From: Aristolochia californica
Taxonomy: Eukaryota > Streptophyta > Magnoliopsida > Piperales > Aristolochiaceae
NCBI GenBank assembly: GCA_029961685.1
Contig: JARWKL010000001.1
Span: 30,826,295 to 30,890,294 of the forward strand
Reading direction: 5' to 3'
DNA: 64,000 nt
Shown here in pieces: positions 1-11,600 of this stretch. Below the pieces are notes generated by a model. The model searched no databases. It was not told the origin of the DNA and saw nothing but the letters and a program-made list of their open reading frames with translations. Numbering within the stretch: position 1 is the first letter of the stretch; every line of letters starts with the position of its first letter. A program made the position numbers and the translations under genes.

Positions 1-3000
1 TCTCTCCATACATAAAGTCTAAATTTTTTATTTGGTTGTGATCTGTTTGGCTTTTATCTCTTTTTTTTTTTGTTTAGGAGACGAAGGGAAAATGAAAAAT
101 CAAGTTTTTATTTAAGAAAAAAGTATACATCTAAATTGGGAATGCACAATGCAAAAATTTAGAGAGAGATAATTAAAAAAAGTGTTAGTAATTTTTAGGG
201 ATTGTAAACTCTTCTTAGTTTTTATATATCTGGTTCTGCAATCCATAAGTCATTTCTTACAACAATATAGCTCGTTGCGCATGATAAATCACTTTACAAT
301 GATCTATGATCGTTAGGTCAAGTTTTTGTCAAAGGGCAAAATAATGGCTTGTTTGGCTCTGGTAAATATCCCACCGCACGTACACTTGAGAATTAAATGT
401 TATCCTCTTTAAAAGGTTTGGATCCGTAGGTCATTGACATCTTTAACATGTTTCAAGCATGCGTATCCATATTTTAAAACATGTGTATACAAATCTCTTT
501 CTTATAAAATTCCTACATATTAGGGTGGAACTAGTGGAATTTCCCAAACTTCGATAACAAAAGTTTTGTGTTCGTTTGTAGTGTGCGAATAAATTTTATT
601 TAGTTACATTTTTTTATTGCTTTAAATTCTTTCCATACATAAACTCAAAAATTTTCATTTTGTAATTATCTATTTTCCTTTTATCTCTTTTTTTCTTTAC
701 GAAATGAAGGGAAAGTGAAAATTCAAGTTTTTATTTAATAAAAAAGTATACATCTAAAATGGAAATTCACAATGCATAAATGTAGAGAGAGATAATTCCA
801 AAATGTGTTTGTAATTTTTAGGGATTGTAAGCTCTTTTTAGTTTCTATATATCAGGTTCTGCAATCTTCGGGAAAAGGGTGAGGCGAGGGATTTTTAACT
901 GAGTGTTGACTCCCAATCCATAAGTCATTCCTTCAAAAAATATAGCCCTTTACGCATGATCAATCACTTTACAATCTATGATCGTTAGGTCATCCTTTTG
1001 TAAATGGGAAAAATAATTGCTTGTTTGACTCGGGTAAATATCCCACCGCATGTTCACTTGAGAATTTAATGTTATTCTCTTTAAATGGTTTGGATCCATA
1101 GGTCATTGGCATCTTTAACATGTTTCAAGCATGCATATCCATTTTTTAAAACATGTGTAGAAAAATCTCTTTCTTATAAAATTCCAAGCTACTAGGGTTG
1201 AACAAGTAGAATTTCCCAAACATTGATAACTAAAAATTTGTGTTCATTTGTGGGGTGTTTAGAAATTTTCATTACTTACATTTATTTATTTCTTTAAATT
1301 CTTTCCATACATAAACTCTAAAATTTTCATGTTGTTGTGATCTATTTTACCTTTTATCTCTTTTTTTTTTTGTTTAAGATATGAAGGGAAAGTGAAAACT
1401 CAAGTTTTGATTTAAGGAAAAAGTATATATCTTAAATGGAAATGCACAATGCACAAATATAGAGAGAGATAATTCATAAAAGTGTTTGTAATTTTTAGGG
1501 ACTATAAACTCTTTTTAGTTCTTAAATATCACGTTCTGCAATCGTCTGGAAAAGGGGGAGGCGGGGGATTTTTAACAGAGTGTTGACTTCCAATCCATAA
1601 GTCATTCCTTACGAAAATATAGCCTGTTACGCATGATAAATCACTTTACCGTCATCACTGATCGTTAGGTCAGCATTTTGTAAATGGGCAAAATAATGGC
1701 TTGTTTGACTCGAGTAAATTTCTCACCGCACATTCACTTGTGAATTTAATGTTATTCTCTTTAAAAGGTTTGGATCCATAGGTCATTTGCATCTTTAACA
1801 TGTTTCTAGCATGCATATCCATTTTTTAAAATATGTGTAGAAAAATATCTTTCTGAAAAATTTCCGACCTATTAGGGTTGAACTAGTGGAATTTCCCAAA
1901 CTTGGATATAAAAAGTTTTGTTTTATTTTGTGGTGTGTGAATAAATTTGGTTTACTTTCAGTTGTTTATTGCTTTAATTTCTTTCCATACACAAACTCTA
2001 AAATTTTCAGTTTGTTGTGATCTATTTGCCTTTTATCTCTTTTTTTTGTTTACGAGATGAATGGAAAGTGAAAACACAAGTTTTGATTTAAGAAAAAAGT
2101 ATACAACTAAAATGGAAATGCACAATGCACAAATGTAGGGAGAGAGAATTCCAAAAATGTTTGTAATTTTTAGGGATTGTAAACTCTTTTTAGTTTTTTA
2201 TATCAGGTACTGCAATCGTCGGGAAAATGGGGAGGCGGGGGATTTTTAACTAAGTGTTGACTCCCAATCCATAAGTCATTCCCTACAAAAATATACCCCG
2301 TTATGCATGATAAATCACTTTACAATCATCTATGATCCTTAGTTTAGCTTATTGTAAATGGACAAAATAATGGCTTGTTTGACTCGGGTAAATATCCCAT
2401 CGCACGTTCACTTGAGAATTTAATGTTATTCTTTCTAAAAGGTTTTTATCCATAGGTCATTTGCATCTTTAACATGTTTCAAGCATGCATATCTTTTGTT
2501 TAAAACATATGTGGAAAAATCTCTTTCATATAAAATTCCGAGCTATTAGGGTTGAACTAGTGGAATTTCCCAAACTTGGATAACAAAACTTTTGTGTTCG
2601 TTTGTGGTGTGTGAATAAATTTTATTTACTTAAATTTGTTTATTGCTTTAAATTCTTTCCATACATAAACTCTAAAATTTTCATTTTGTTCTGATCTATT
2701 TGCCTTTTATCTCTTTTTTTTTTTACGAGATGAAGGGAAAGTGAAAACTCAAGTTTTGATTGAAGAATAAAGTATACATCTAAAATGGAAATACACAATG
2801 CAAAAATTTAGAGAGAGATAATTCCAAAAAGTGTTTGTAATTTTTAGGGATTGTAAACTCTTTTTAGTTTTTATATACCAGGTTCTGCTATCGTCTGGAA
2901 AAGGGGGAGGCGGGGGGTTTTTAACAGAGTGTTGACTTCCAATCCATAAGTCATTCCTTACAAAAATATAGCCCGTTACGCATGATAAATCACTTTACGA

Positions 3001-3083
3001 TTATCTATGATCGTTAGGTCAGCTTTTTTTAAATGGGCAAAATAATGGCTTGTTTGACTCGGGTAAATTTCTCACCGCATGTT
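1..3083. repeat. Satellite array, left block (about 675-bp monomers, diverged)
   Basis: Head-to-tail copies of an AT-rich satellite. The conserved box TAGGGTTGAACTAGTGG (or a near variant) lies at about 521, 1193, 1873 and 2547, giving spacings of 672, 680 and 674 bp. Each monomer also carries, in the same order, a G-rich box (GGGAAAAGGGGGAGGCGGGG), the motif GAGTGTTGACTCCCAATCC, a block around GTTTGACTCGGGTAAATATC, a T-rich tract of variable length and the purine-rich stretch GAGATGAAGGGAAAGTG. Copies differ by many scattered substitutions and small indels. The first monomer is cut by the window edge and the last is interrupted at 3083 by a retrotransposon. No gene is supported here. Confidence 0.97.
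3079..3083. other. Target site duplication, left copy (ATGTT)
   Basis: The five bases ATGTT directly before the left LTR pair with ACGTT directly after the right LTR (8625-8629). The single C/T difference falls in a CpG and fits cytosine deamination after insertion. Satellite monomers carry both CGCACGTTCAC and CGCATGTTCAC at this site, so the interrupted target can be recognised. Confidence 0.8.
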
Positions 3084-4554
3084 TGATGTGAAATTTAATT
3101 ACATCGGCTTTTATACCTCACAAGCGTACAAATCGTTCTTGTAATCTTGCGGGAAGTGAGGTCATATCCATAGGGAGGACTGAATTTTGTGTATTCTTCA
3201 GTCAACTAGCCTAATCAAATATGATGAATTAATCTAAACTAAACACTAATTATATCCTAAATTATCATGCAATAATCTAATTAACTACTTGCTCAACAAA
3301 AAACGTCAACTCTGGATTTTACCGTGATTCGTGCCTCTCTCGAGCTCCCCGTAACCACGAATCCGGATTCTCAATCCTTGCATCTAGCCTCTCTCGGGCG
3401 CCTAGAGTTAATGACAAAGATCGGATTACAATAGAATGCTAGAGAATCAATTTCCTATTGTGATGATGCTAAATTGATCAACTCTAGATTTTATAGTGAT
3501 TTCTACCTCTCTTGAGCGCCACGTAATCACGAATCTGATTTCTTAATCCTTGCGTCTAGCCCCTCTTGGGCGCATAGAGTGAAAGACAAAAATCAGATTA
3601 AAATACCAAAATCCAACATAAATTACAGTCCTACCCTAACTAGCTAATTTAATCAAATATCCCGAAAACAAATATTCCATAAACATGAATTCTCAAATCA
3701 AATTTAATAAAGAAAATTAAATTACAAAATGACAGATTACTCCCCTTCTCCTCCCTCTTCCTCGGGCTGCACAGGCTCGTTCTCACGGATGCTGCAATTT
3801 CCAGAAATTGATGGCTTCAGGTTGCATGAGCGAGTGGCCGGAGGTAGAGACGACGCCGACAAAGAAGGATAGAAACCCACGGATGGAGGTGACGTTCGAC
3901 GGAATAGAGCCGAAGTCATTTGACCGGCTCTCTCGAGTCTCGGTCGGAGTCGGAATAGCTTCGAAAATGGTCGGAAATGGGTAATCGATACCGGAGGATG
4001 GTTGGAATGCGGAATCGCCGCCGGAGGAGCCCTCTCGGGTCTCCTCTCAGCCTGACCAGCAGAACATGGCAGCGTTGAACTCGCCGCGATAGAGACTCTC
4101 TCGAGCTCTCCTCGTTTCTGTTCTCGGTTGCAGGATGGGGGTGGATAACGGTGACGAACGGTGTTCGGAGGGAGCCTTCTCGGGTCTTCCCTCCGAACGG
4201 ACGACGACCTCCCTTGTTTTTCCCCCTCGAGCTCCCTTTTCTTTTAGAATGATTTTACCCTAAAAATCTATCTCCCTTTCACTAATGGCATTTTGGTAAA
4301 TATCTCCTTCTCCACTAAAATTCTCCTAAAATTCCATAATTGAATCCATAAAAATCATTTCCGGAAGAAATAAACCCTAAAATCAATGAAATATAATTCA
4401 GGAGAGAAAAATATGCAATATAGATAGTGATTAATGCCAAATTCAATAAATGCACGTTTCATTTGAAAACGATAAATAACCACCTATAACACAATTCTAA
4501 GGGCTATTCTATTATAATTAACCTAGTTCTCATGTTAGAATCTGGCATCTATCA
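3084..4554 (-). repeat. 3' LTR of the retrotransposon (left copy)
   Basis: This is a direct repeat of 7143-8624 and is 1471 bp long. On the minus strand it begins TGATAGATGCC and ends TTTCACATCA, so its ends form the short inverted repeat TGAT/ATCA with canonical TG...CA termini. It holds a GC-richer segment at about 3730-4230 that contrasts with the AT-rich satellite, and an internal direct duplication (3306-3434 and 3478-3606). Short open frames in it are not conserved between the two LTR copies and are not called as genes. Confidence 0.93.
3306..3606. repeat. Direct duplication inside the left LTR (172-bp spacing)
   Basis: Two related segments, 3306-3434 and 3478-3606, start with TCAACTCTGGATTTTA and TCAACTCTAGATTTTA. 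Both continue through GTGATT..., CCTCTCT.GAGC and TCTTAATCC/TCTCAATCC-type motifs to a purine-rich end. The same pair sits in the other LTR from 7366 with 171-bp spacing, so the duplication existed before this copy inserted. Confidence 0.85.
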
Positions 4555-4566
4555 CACTCCCAAACC
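4555..4566 (-). other. Polypurine tract next to the 3' LTR
   Basis: On the minus strand the bases just before the 3' LTR read GGTTTGGGAGTG, directly followed by TGATAGATGCC. A purine-rich stretch touching the 3' LTR is the expected primer for plus-strand DNA synthesis. Two thymine triplets interrupt it, so it is not perfect, but its position is exactly right. Confidence 0.7.
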
Positions 4567-6630
4567 TAAATTTTTGCTAGTCCCTAGCAAAACAACAATA
4601 GAACCAAAATTAAGCCTGGGAAAACAAAATGTCACTTTCGTAGGGAACACGATTGCATTTAGTGCATGCAACAAGCCGTTAAACCGCTACTTTACAGTAG
4701 TGGACGAGTTGTGTCTCGTGAGGGTTTGGATGGAATTTACCCAAAAAATTCATTTAAATCAATAATATAAAACAAAAACTGAAGAAAATTTACTCCTCAT
4801 TAGCATATGACTAACACTTAGTATCGTAAAATATCTGAAAATCATTTGAAACCCTGCTCAATTTGAAAACCTATGTAAAATATAGCACATTATCAATCCA
4901 AATACACTCATTGTTACTCCACCTGAACCAATGTGACCCATAAGCAATTACTTCAATGGAACAAAGAGGCAACAAATAACAATAAAATCCTGGTCACATC
5001 ACAATCAAGAGAAAATAGTAGAATAAGCCTGTTGTCTGACAATCTCACAAAAGAAGTATACCAATTTCAATCTTGACCTGCAACTTCTTTCAAGTTACAA
5101 TTCATCATCAAAGTTAAGGAAACTCATTGCTTCCAGATTTAAACTCATTTTACACTATTACTAGCATATTTTTTCTATTACCAGTGTAATTTTTGTTCCA
5201 CTGAATACTTTTGGTATTACCGCCATTTTGGTATTCGTCTTCACTGCACATGCACTTATTTTTTAAGTAACCTACTGTTCCGGGGCATGTCCCTGGGTTT
5301 GCCCAGGCTGTTTCCATTTGCATTCATACATTACAACAAGGAATTTCACTGAGATATAAAAAGGAATGAGTTCAAACAGGCATACAAGACTATTCAGACT
5401 AACATAGATCAACACTAGATTTACATATTCTCTTTTGCAACTAAGTTCCAAATCTAATGCAATAGTAAGTTATCCAACTAAATTCTCATGGATCACAACA
5501 AATGATATTAGATTTCTAATAGGCATATTCTACACAATTTTACGAAAAAATTTGAAACACATTTGAGCAAGTTATTTTAACTCTACTAAAGTTAACCACA
5601 TACTAAGAGGAGTAATTTGAAAACCAAGAACAAAAATCAAAAGAAAATCATTGCTAAGACATAAAAGAGTCGTCCCCCCCCCCCCCCCAAACCTAAACCT
5701 TACTTGTCCTCAACGGGGAAAAGTTAAAACACCAGAACCACTACAAAAAGGAATAACAGCTAAAAAATAATGAAACTCATGGAAACCATATGCTCCATTG
5801 GCACACAAGAAGTAAAGCAAAGCCAAAACAGTGCAAGGAAAAGAGATATCAGCAAACACCCCCAAACCTAGAGCATGACACTTCATCAAACAACCTACCT
5901 AACAATCACAAAAATATCTGATTTATTAGAAGATTTATTGCTGGCCATAACATCGGTTCTGATGCCAGTCTTCTCTTCTAGTAGCTACTACTCCAATTGA
6001 CTCACAACTTAGCTAGTTATACTCCAGCAAAGTAAGGGTTAAGCTCCCTCAGGGCTCCTAAATCCATAAGTGGGACCATATGTGTTTGGTCATCAATAAT
6101 AATACGGAAGAGAGTCAATAAAGACCCCTAAGAATGATACATAGTCTCCCTCGAAGAAGGTTTACTTGTATCAGCCGTACCCGTAGGTAATCATCCGTAG
6201 ATGAAACCACTATCCTACAACACACTTTGAAGAAATCTTCGTGTGAATGGCCACTGAAGGCAGTAGGAATCACGCATTGAACACAAATCCTTGAGTTACT
6301 CACCATAAGGTTTTCATTCAATACTTCAAGTTCGAACTGGTCAATCCTAGAACGGTTGTTTGAGTACAGACCTCTCAAACAAGGGACCAAAAGTCTGGTC
6401 ATCGACTACCGAAACCATTTACGCTCTCAGCCGGCAAGAGAGTACCCCGAGTCCATGACGGGGCAGCATCGCCGGGGGACCTCCAATCAATCAAGACCAG
6501 AGTACACCAAAGGTTATCCAAATAAGAATGAATAAGCGAAGAATAAAAACTGTAATGTATAAAGGGATTGAAACGTGGGGATTGCCCACAATGTGCTAAG
6601 TTTATAGTCATAAGAAAGACTCTGACGCAA
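4567..6630 (-). other. Non-coding internal region of the retrotransposon
   Basis: About 2 kb lies between the integrase remnant and the polypurine tract. I see no convincing gag, protease, reverse transcriptase or envelope-like domain in any frame. Minus-strand open frames at 6399-6611 and 6115-6402 show no recognisable motif and are probably decayed sequence. The region holds two further minus-strand purine tracts ending in GGTTTGGGGG (near 5855-5868 and 5674-5696), the second after GAGGACAAGTAAGGTTTAGG. Similar tracts mark the end of the coding region in Athila/Tat-type elements. This could be the long 3' untranslated region of such an element, or a decayed envelope-like segment; I cannot tell which. 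Confidence 0.6.
5674..5688 (-). repeat. 15-base C homopolymer (G-run on the element strand) in a PPT-like motif
   Basis: Fifteen consecutive C on the plus strand follow AAAAGAGTCGT and precede AAACCTAAACC. On the element strand this reads GGTTTAGGTTT followed by fifteen G, so a purine tract has expanded. The exact length is prone to polymerase slippage and sequencing error. Confidence 0.85.
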
Positions 6631-7044
6631 TCAAGATGAATGGATAGGTTCCTCCAAGAAAATCACCATCACCTCCTCCGGTGTGGGGACATTCTCAAGA
6701 TACGGTTTGAGTCGCTGACCCGTTGACCACCTGGATCTCAGCGTCATTGGAAACAAATGCAATCATGAGTTATAAAGTAAAACATTATGCCCAAAAGTAA
6801 AATATATGTGAAAAATAGATTTATCATGTAAAAGTTTTGTTCGCTCCTTATACAGTTTGACATTCTCATAAGTATCATGACGTATCTCCTCCAACTCATT
6901 CAATTGCAATTTCCTCTCCTCACCAACTTGAGCCAAATCAAAATTCAAAGCCTTAATAACCCAATAAGCTCTATGCTCAAGCTCAACAGGTAGATGACAT
7001 GCTTTGCCAAACACTAGGCGAAATGGAGACATCCCAATAGGAGT
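6631..7044 (-). pseudogene. Ty3/gypsy integrase, C-terminal remnant with internal stop and deletion
   Basis: Integrase inserts retrotransposon cDNA into the host genome. Only the part after the catalytic core survives. The minus-strand frame from 7044 reads [19 protein letters not shown], then [30 protein letters not shown] and VLLYNS, a run typical of plant Athila/Tat integrases. The frame stops at TGA 6765-6763, where this family usually has an arginine (R-L-x-L-F-P); one C-to-T change of CGA explains it. The same frame then resumes for 43 codons with LRSRWS joined directly to GQRLKPYLE, so the GPF-containing module normally lying between them is deleted. It ends at TGA 6633-6631. The zinc-binding N-terminus and the D,D-35-E residues are absent. 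An open frame running upstream to 7182 passes through leader, primer site and LTR, and its first 46 codons are not integrase. It is non-functional. Confidence 0.9.
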
Positions 7045-7118
7045 CATAAGCATGTGTTTTTTTCTTTTAATCCTAACATACGACCATGGAGAACAAAGAA
7101 ATACACTTAATAAGTGCC

Positions 7119-7136
7119 TCCCCGGCAACGACGCCA
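7119..7136 (-). other. Primer-binding site (tRNA-Asp type)
   Basis: On the minus strand, 6 bases inside the 5' LTR, the sequence is TGGCGTCGTTGCCGGGGA. It pairs with the 3' end of plant tRNA-Asp (known end: TCCCCGGCAACGGCGCCA) at 17 of 18 positions, the exception being T for C at base 6. It primes minus-strand cDNA synthesis and fixes the orientation of the element. A short palindrome (CACTTAATAAGTG, 7105-7117) lies directly beside it. Confidence 0.9.
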
Positions 7137-7142
7137 AAAACT

Positions 7143-8624
7143 TAATGTGAAATTTAATGACATCGGCTTTTATACCTCGCAAATGTACGAATCATTCATG
7201 TAATCTAGCGGGAAGCGAGGGTCATATCCACAGGGAGGACTGAATTTTGTGTATTCTTCAGTCAACTAGCCTAACCAAATATGATGAATTAATCTGAACT
7301 AAACTCTAATTATATCCTAAATTATCAAACAATAATCTAATTAACTAATTGCCCAAGAGGAAACGTCAACTCTGGATTTTGCCGTGATTCGTGCCTCTCT
7401 CGAGCGCCACGTAACCACAAATCTGGATTCTCAATCCTTGCGTCTAGCCCCTGTCGGGCACCTAAAGTTAATGACAGAGATCGGATTACAATAAAATGCA
7501 GAGAATCAATTTCCTATTGTGATGATGCTAAAATTATCAACTCTAAATTTTACCGTGATTCGTGCCTCTCTCGAGCGCCACGTAATCACGAATCCGATTT
7601 CTCAATCCTTGCGTCTAGCCCCTCTCGGGTGCATAGAGTGAAAGACAGAAATCAGATTAAAATACCAAAATCCAACCTAAATTACAATCCTACCGTAAGT
7701 AGCTAATTTAATCAAATATCCCGAAAACAAAATATTCCATAAACATTAATTCTCAAATCAAATTTAATAAAAAAAATTAAATTACAAAATGGTGGATTAC
7801 TCCCCTTCTCCTTCCTCTCGTTCGGGCAGCACAGGCTCGTTCTCACGGGTGCTGCAATTTCCAGATATTGATGGCTTCGGGTTGCAAGAGCGAGTGGCCG
7901 GAGCCTAGAGACGACGTCGGCAAAGAAGGATAGAAACCCATGGATGGAGGTGATGATCGGTGTTGGACGGAATGGAGCCGAAGTCATCTGACCGGCTCTC
8001 TCGAGTCTCGGTTAGAGTCGGAATAGCTCCTAGAAATGGTCGGAAATGGGTAATCGACACCGGAGGATGGTCGAAATGGGGAATCGGCGCCGGAGGAGCC
8101 CTCTCGGGTCACCTCTCAGCCTGGCGAGCAGAAAATGGCAGCGTCGAACTCTCCGTGACGGAGACTCTCTCGAGCTCTCCTTGGGTCTGTTCTCAATTGC
8201 AGGATGGGGGTGGACGACAGTGACAAACGGCGTTTCGAGGGAGCCCTCTCGGGTCTTCCCTCCGAACGGTCAACGACCTCCCCTGTTTTTCCCCCTCAAG
8301 CTCCCTTTTCTTTCAAAATGATTTTACCCTAAAAATCTATCTCCCTTTCACTAATGGAATTTTGGTAAATATCTCCTTCTCCTCTAAAATTCTCCTATAA
8401 TTCCATAATTGAATCCATAAAACTTATTTCAGGAAGAAATAAACCCTAAAAGCAATGAAATATAATTCAGGAGAGAAAAATATGCAATATAGACAGTGAT
8501 TAATGCCAAAATCAATAAATGCACGTTTCAATTGAAAACCGATAAATAACCACCTATAACACAATTATATGGGCTATTATATTATAATTAACCTAGTTCT
8601 CATGTCAGAATCTGGCATCTATCA
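7143..8624 (-). repeat. 5' LTR of the retrotransposon (right copy)
   Basis: This is the direct partner of 3084-4554 and is 1482 bp long. Its outer end is TGATAGATGCC on the minus strand. Its inner end reads TTTCACATTA where the other copy has CACATCA, so one terminal base has changed. The 171-bp-spaced internal duplication is also present (from 7366 and 7537). By eye the two LTRs agree over their full length, with scattered substitutions and small indels. Many differences are C/T or G/A, as expected of methylated plant repeats. Confidence 0.93.
7366..7665. repeat. Direct duplication inside the right LTR (171-bp spacing)
   Basis: Segments beginning TCAACTCTGGATTTTG (7366) and TCAACTCTAAATTTTA (7537) are the counterpart of the pair at 3306-3606 in the left LTR. 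Both carry GTGATTCGTGCCTCTCTCG near their start, so here the two halves are more alike than in the left LTR. Confidence 0.85.
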
Positions 8625-8629
8625 ACGTT
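8625..8629. other. Target site duplication, right copy (ACGTT)
   Basis: ACGTT directly follows the right LTR and leads into CACTTGAGAATTTAATG, the normal continuation of the satellite monomer. It pairs with ATGTT at 3079-3083. Removing the element and one copy restores a landmark spacing of 675 bp, so the insertion was clean. Confidence 0.8.
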
Positions 8630-11600
8630 CACTTGAGAATTTAATGTTATTCACTTTAAAAGGTTTGGATCCATAGGTCATTTGCATCTTTAACATGTTT
8701 CAAGTATTCATATTCTTTGTTTAAAACATATGTAGAAAAATCTCTTTCATATAAAATTTCGAGCCATTAGGGTTGAACTAGTGGAATTTCCCAAATTTGG
8801 ATAACAAAACTTTTGTGTTCGTTTGTGGTGTGTGAATAAATTTTCTTTATTTAAATTTTTTATTGCTTTAAATTCTTTCTATACATAAACTCTGCAATTT
8901 TATTTTGTTGTGATCTATTAGCCTTTAATCTCTTTTTTTTTGTCACAAAATGAAGGGAGAGTGAAAACTCAAGTTTTGATTTAATAAAAAAGTATACATC
9001 TAAAATGGAAATACACAATGCTCAAATTTAGAGAGGTAATTCCAAAAAGTATCTGTAATTTTTAGGGACTGTAAAATCTTTATAGTTTTTATATATTAGG
9101 TTCTCCAATCGTCGGGAAAAGGGGGAGGCGGGGGATTTTAAACTGAATGTTGACTCCCAATCCATAAGCCATTCCTTACACAAATATAGCCCATTACGCA
9201 TGATAAATCACTTTACAGTCATCTATGATCGTTAGGTCAGCTTTTTGTAAATGGGAAAAATAATGGCCAGTTTGACTCGGGTAATTATCCTACCGTACGT
9301 TCACTTGAGAATTTAATGTTATCCTCTTTAAAAGGTTTAGATCCATAGGTCACTTGCATCTTTAACATGTTTCAAGCTTGCATATCCATTTTTTAAAACA
9401 TGTGTAGAAAAATCTCTTTCTTATAAAATTCCGAGCTAATAGGGTTGAACTAGTGGAATTTCCCAAACTTGGAGAACAAAAATTTTGTGTTCATTTTTGG
9501 CATGTGAATAAATTTTCTTTACTTACATTTTTTTATTTCTTTAAATTCTTTCCAGACATAAACTCTAAACTGTTTAGTTTGTTGTGATCTATTTGCCTTT
9601 TATCTCTTTTTTTCATTTAGAGATGAAGGGAAAGTGAAAACGCAAGTTTGTATTTAAGAAAAAAGTATACATAAAAAATAGAAATGTACAATGTACAAAT
9701 GTAGAGAGAGATAATTCAGAAAAGTTTTTTTAATTGATAGGGATTATAAACTCATTGTAGTTTCTATATATCAGGTTCTGCAATCTTCGGGAAAAGGGGG
9801 AGGCAGGGAATTTTTAACTGAGTGTTGACTCCTAATCCATAAGTCATTCTTTAAAAAAAATATAGCCCTTTACACATGGTAAATCACTTTACAATCATCT
9901 ATGATCGTTAGGTCAGCTTTTTGTAAATGGGCAAAATAATGGCTTGTTTGACTCGGGTAAATATCCCACAACACGTTCACTTAAGAATTTAATGTTATTC
10001 TGATTAAAAGGTTTGGATTCATTGGTCATTTGAATCTCTAACATGTTTCAAGCATGCATATCTATTTTTTAATACATGTGTAGAAAAATCTCTTTCTTAT
10101 AAATTCCGAGCTATTAGTGTTGAACTGGGGGAATTTCCCAAACTTGGATGACAAAAGTTTTGTGTTCATTTGTGGAATGTGTATAAATTTTCATTATTTA
10201 AATTTTTTTATTTCTTTAAATCCTTTCCATATATAAACTCTAAAATTTTCATTTTGATGTTATCTATTTTGGCTTTTATCTCTTTTTTTTGTTAACAAGA
10301 TGAAGGGAAGTGAAAATTCAACTTTTGATTTAAGAAAAAAGTTTACATCTTAAATGCAAATGCACAATGCAAAAATATAGAGAGAGATAATTCCAAAAGT
10401 GTTTGTAATTTTTAGGGACTGTAAACTCTTTTTAGCTTTTATATATCAGGTTCAACAATCGTCGGGAAAAGGGGGAGGCGGGAGATTTTTAACTGAGTGT
10501 TGACTCCCAATCCATTAGTCATTCCTTACAAAAATATAGCCCGTTATGCATGATAAATCACTTTACAGTCATCTATGATCGTTAGGTCAGCTTTTTGTAA
10601 ATGGGAAAAATAATGGCCTGTTTGACTCGGGTAAATATCACACCGTACGTTCACTTGAGAATTTAATGTTATTCTTTTTAAAAGGTTTGGATCCATAGTT
10701 AATTTGTATTTTTAACATGTTTCAAGCTTGCATATCCATTTTTTAAAACATGTGTTGAAAAACTCTTTCTTATAAAATTCCGAGCTACTAAAGTTGAACA
10801 AGTGGAATTTCCCAAACTTGGATAACAAAACTTTTGTGTTCATTTGTGGTGTGTGAATAAATTTTATTTACTTACAATTGTTTATATCTTTAAATTATTT
10901 CCATACATAAACTCTAAAATTTTTAGTTTGTCGTGATCTATTCGCCTTTTATCTCTTTTTTTTCGTTTACGAGATGAAGGGAAAGTGAAAACTCAAGTTT
11001 GTATTTAAGAAAAAAGTATACATATAAAATGGAAATGCACAATGCACAAATCTAGAGAGAGCTAATTCAGAAAAGTGTTTGTAATTTTTAGGGATTGTAA
11101 ACTCATTGTAGTTTCTATATATCAGGTTCTGCAATCTTCAGGAAAAGGGAGAGGCGGAAGATTTTTAACTGAGTGTTGACTCCTAATCCAAAAGTCATTG
11201 TTTAAAAAAATATAGCCCTTTACACATGATAAATCACTTTACAATCTTCTATGATCGCTAGGGCAGCTTTTTTTAAATGGGCAAAATAATGGCTTGTTTG
11301 ACTCGCGTAAATATCCCACAACACGTTCACTTAAAAATTTAATGTTATTCTCATTAAAAGGTTTGGATCCATAGGTCATTTGCATCTTTAACATGTTTCA
11401 AGCATGCATATCCATTTTTTAATACACGTGTAGAAAAATCTCTTTCTTATAAATTTCGAGCTATAAGGGTTGAACTTGTGGAATTTCCCAAACTTGGATA
11501 ACAAAAGTTTTGTGTTCATTTGTGGAGTGTGTATAAATTTTAATTACTTACATTTTTTTATTGCTTTAAATCCTTTCCGTATATAAACTCTAAAATTTTC

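Larger units (their letters stand above)
3084..8624 (-). mobile_element. Internally deleted Ty3/gypsy LTR retrotransposon (Athila/Tat-like), minus strand
   Basis: A 5.54-kb insertion in the satellite, bounded by two direct LTRs (3084-4554 and 7143-8624) and a 5-bp target duplication. Read on the minus strand, the order is 5' LTR, primer-binding site (7136 to 7119), a leader of about 75 bp, a broken integrase C-terminal segment (7044 to 6631), about 2 kb of non-coding internal sequence, a polypurine tract and the 3' LTR. Gag, protease, reverse transcriptase, RNase H and the catalytic core of integrase are all missing, so the copy cannot move by itself. The integrase motifs and tRNA-Asp-type primer site fit the Athila/Tat branch of plant Ty3/gypsy; the exact clade is inference. 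By eye the two LTRs differ at many positions, with substitutions and small indels, so the insertion is not recent. Confidence 0.93.

Noticed and set aside
3737..3919. Open frames in the GC-richer part of the LTRs (3737-3919, 7712-7987, 7960-8223, 8046-8321)
   Set aside because: The two LTRs do not keep the same frame, lengths differ, and no domain is visible. They fall inside LTR sequence.
4532..4765. Plus-strand frame of 77 codons spanning the inner LTR edge
   Set aside because: It is antisense to the element, crosses the LTR boundary and polypurine tract, and has no recognisable motif.
6115..6611. Minus-strand frames at 6115-6402 and 6399-6611 as a possible envelope-like gene
   Set aside because: Neither shows a signal peptide, membrane segment or family motif, and they are short and in different frames. 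They are kept only as part of the non-coding internal region.
7167..7174. TATAAAAG on the minus strand as the LTR promoter (also at 3108-3115)
   Set aside because: It lies only about 24 bases from the inner end of the LTR, so transcription would begin at the LTR edge or in the primer-binding site and leave almost no R-U5.
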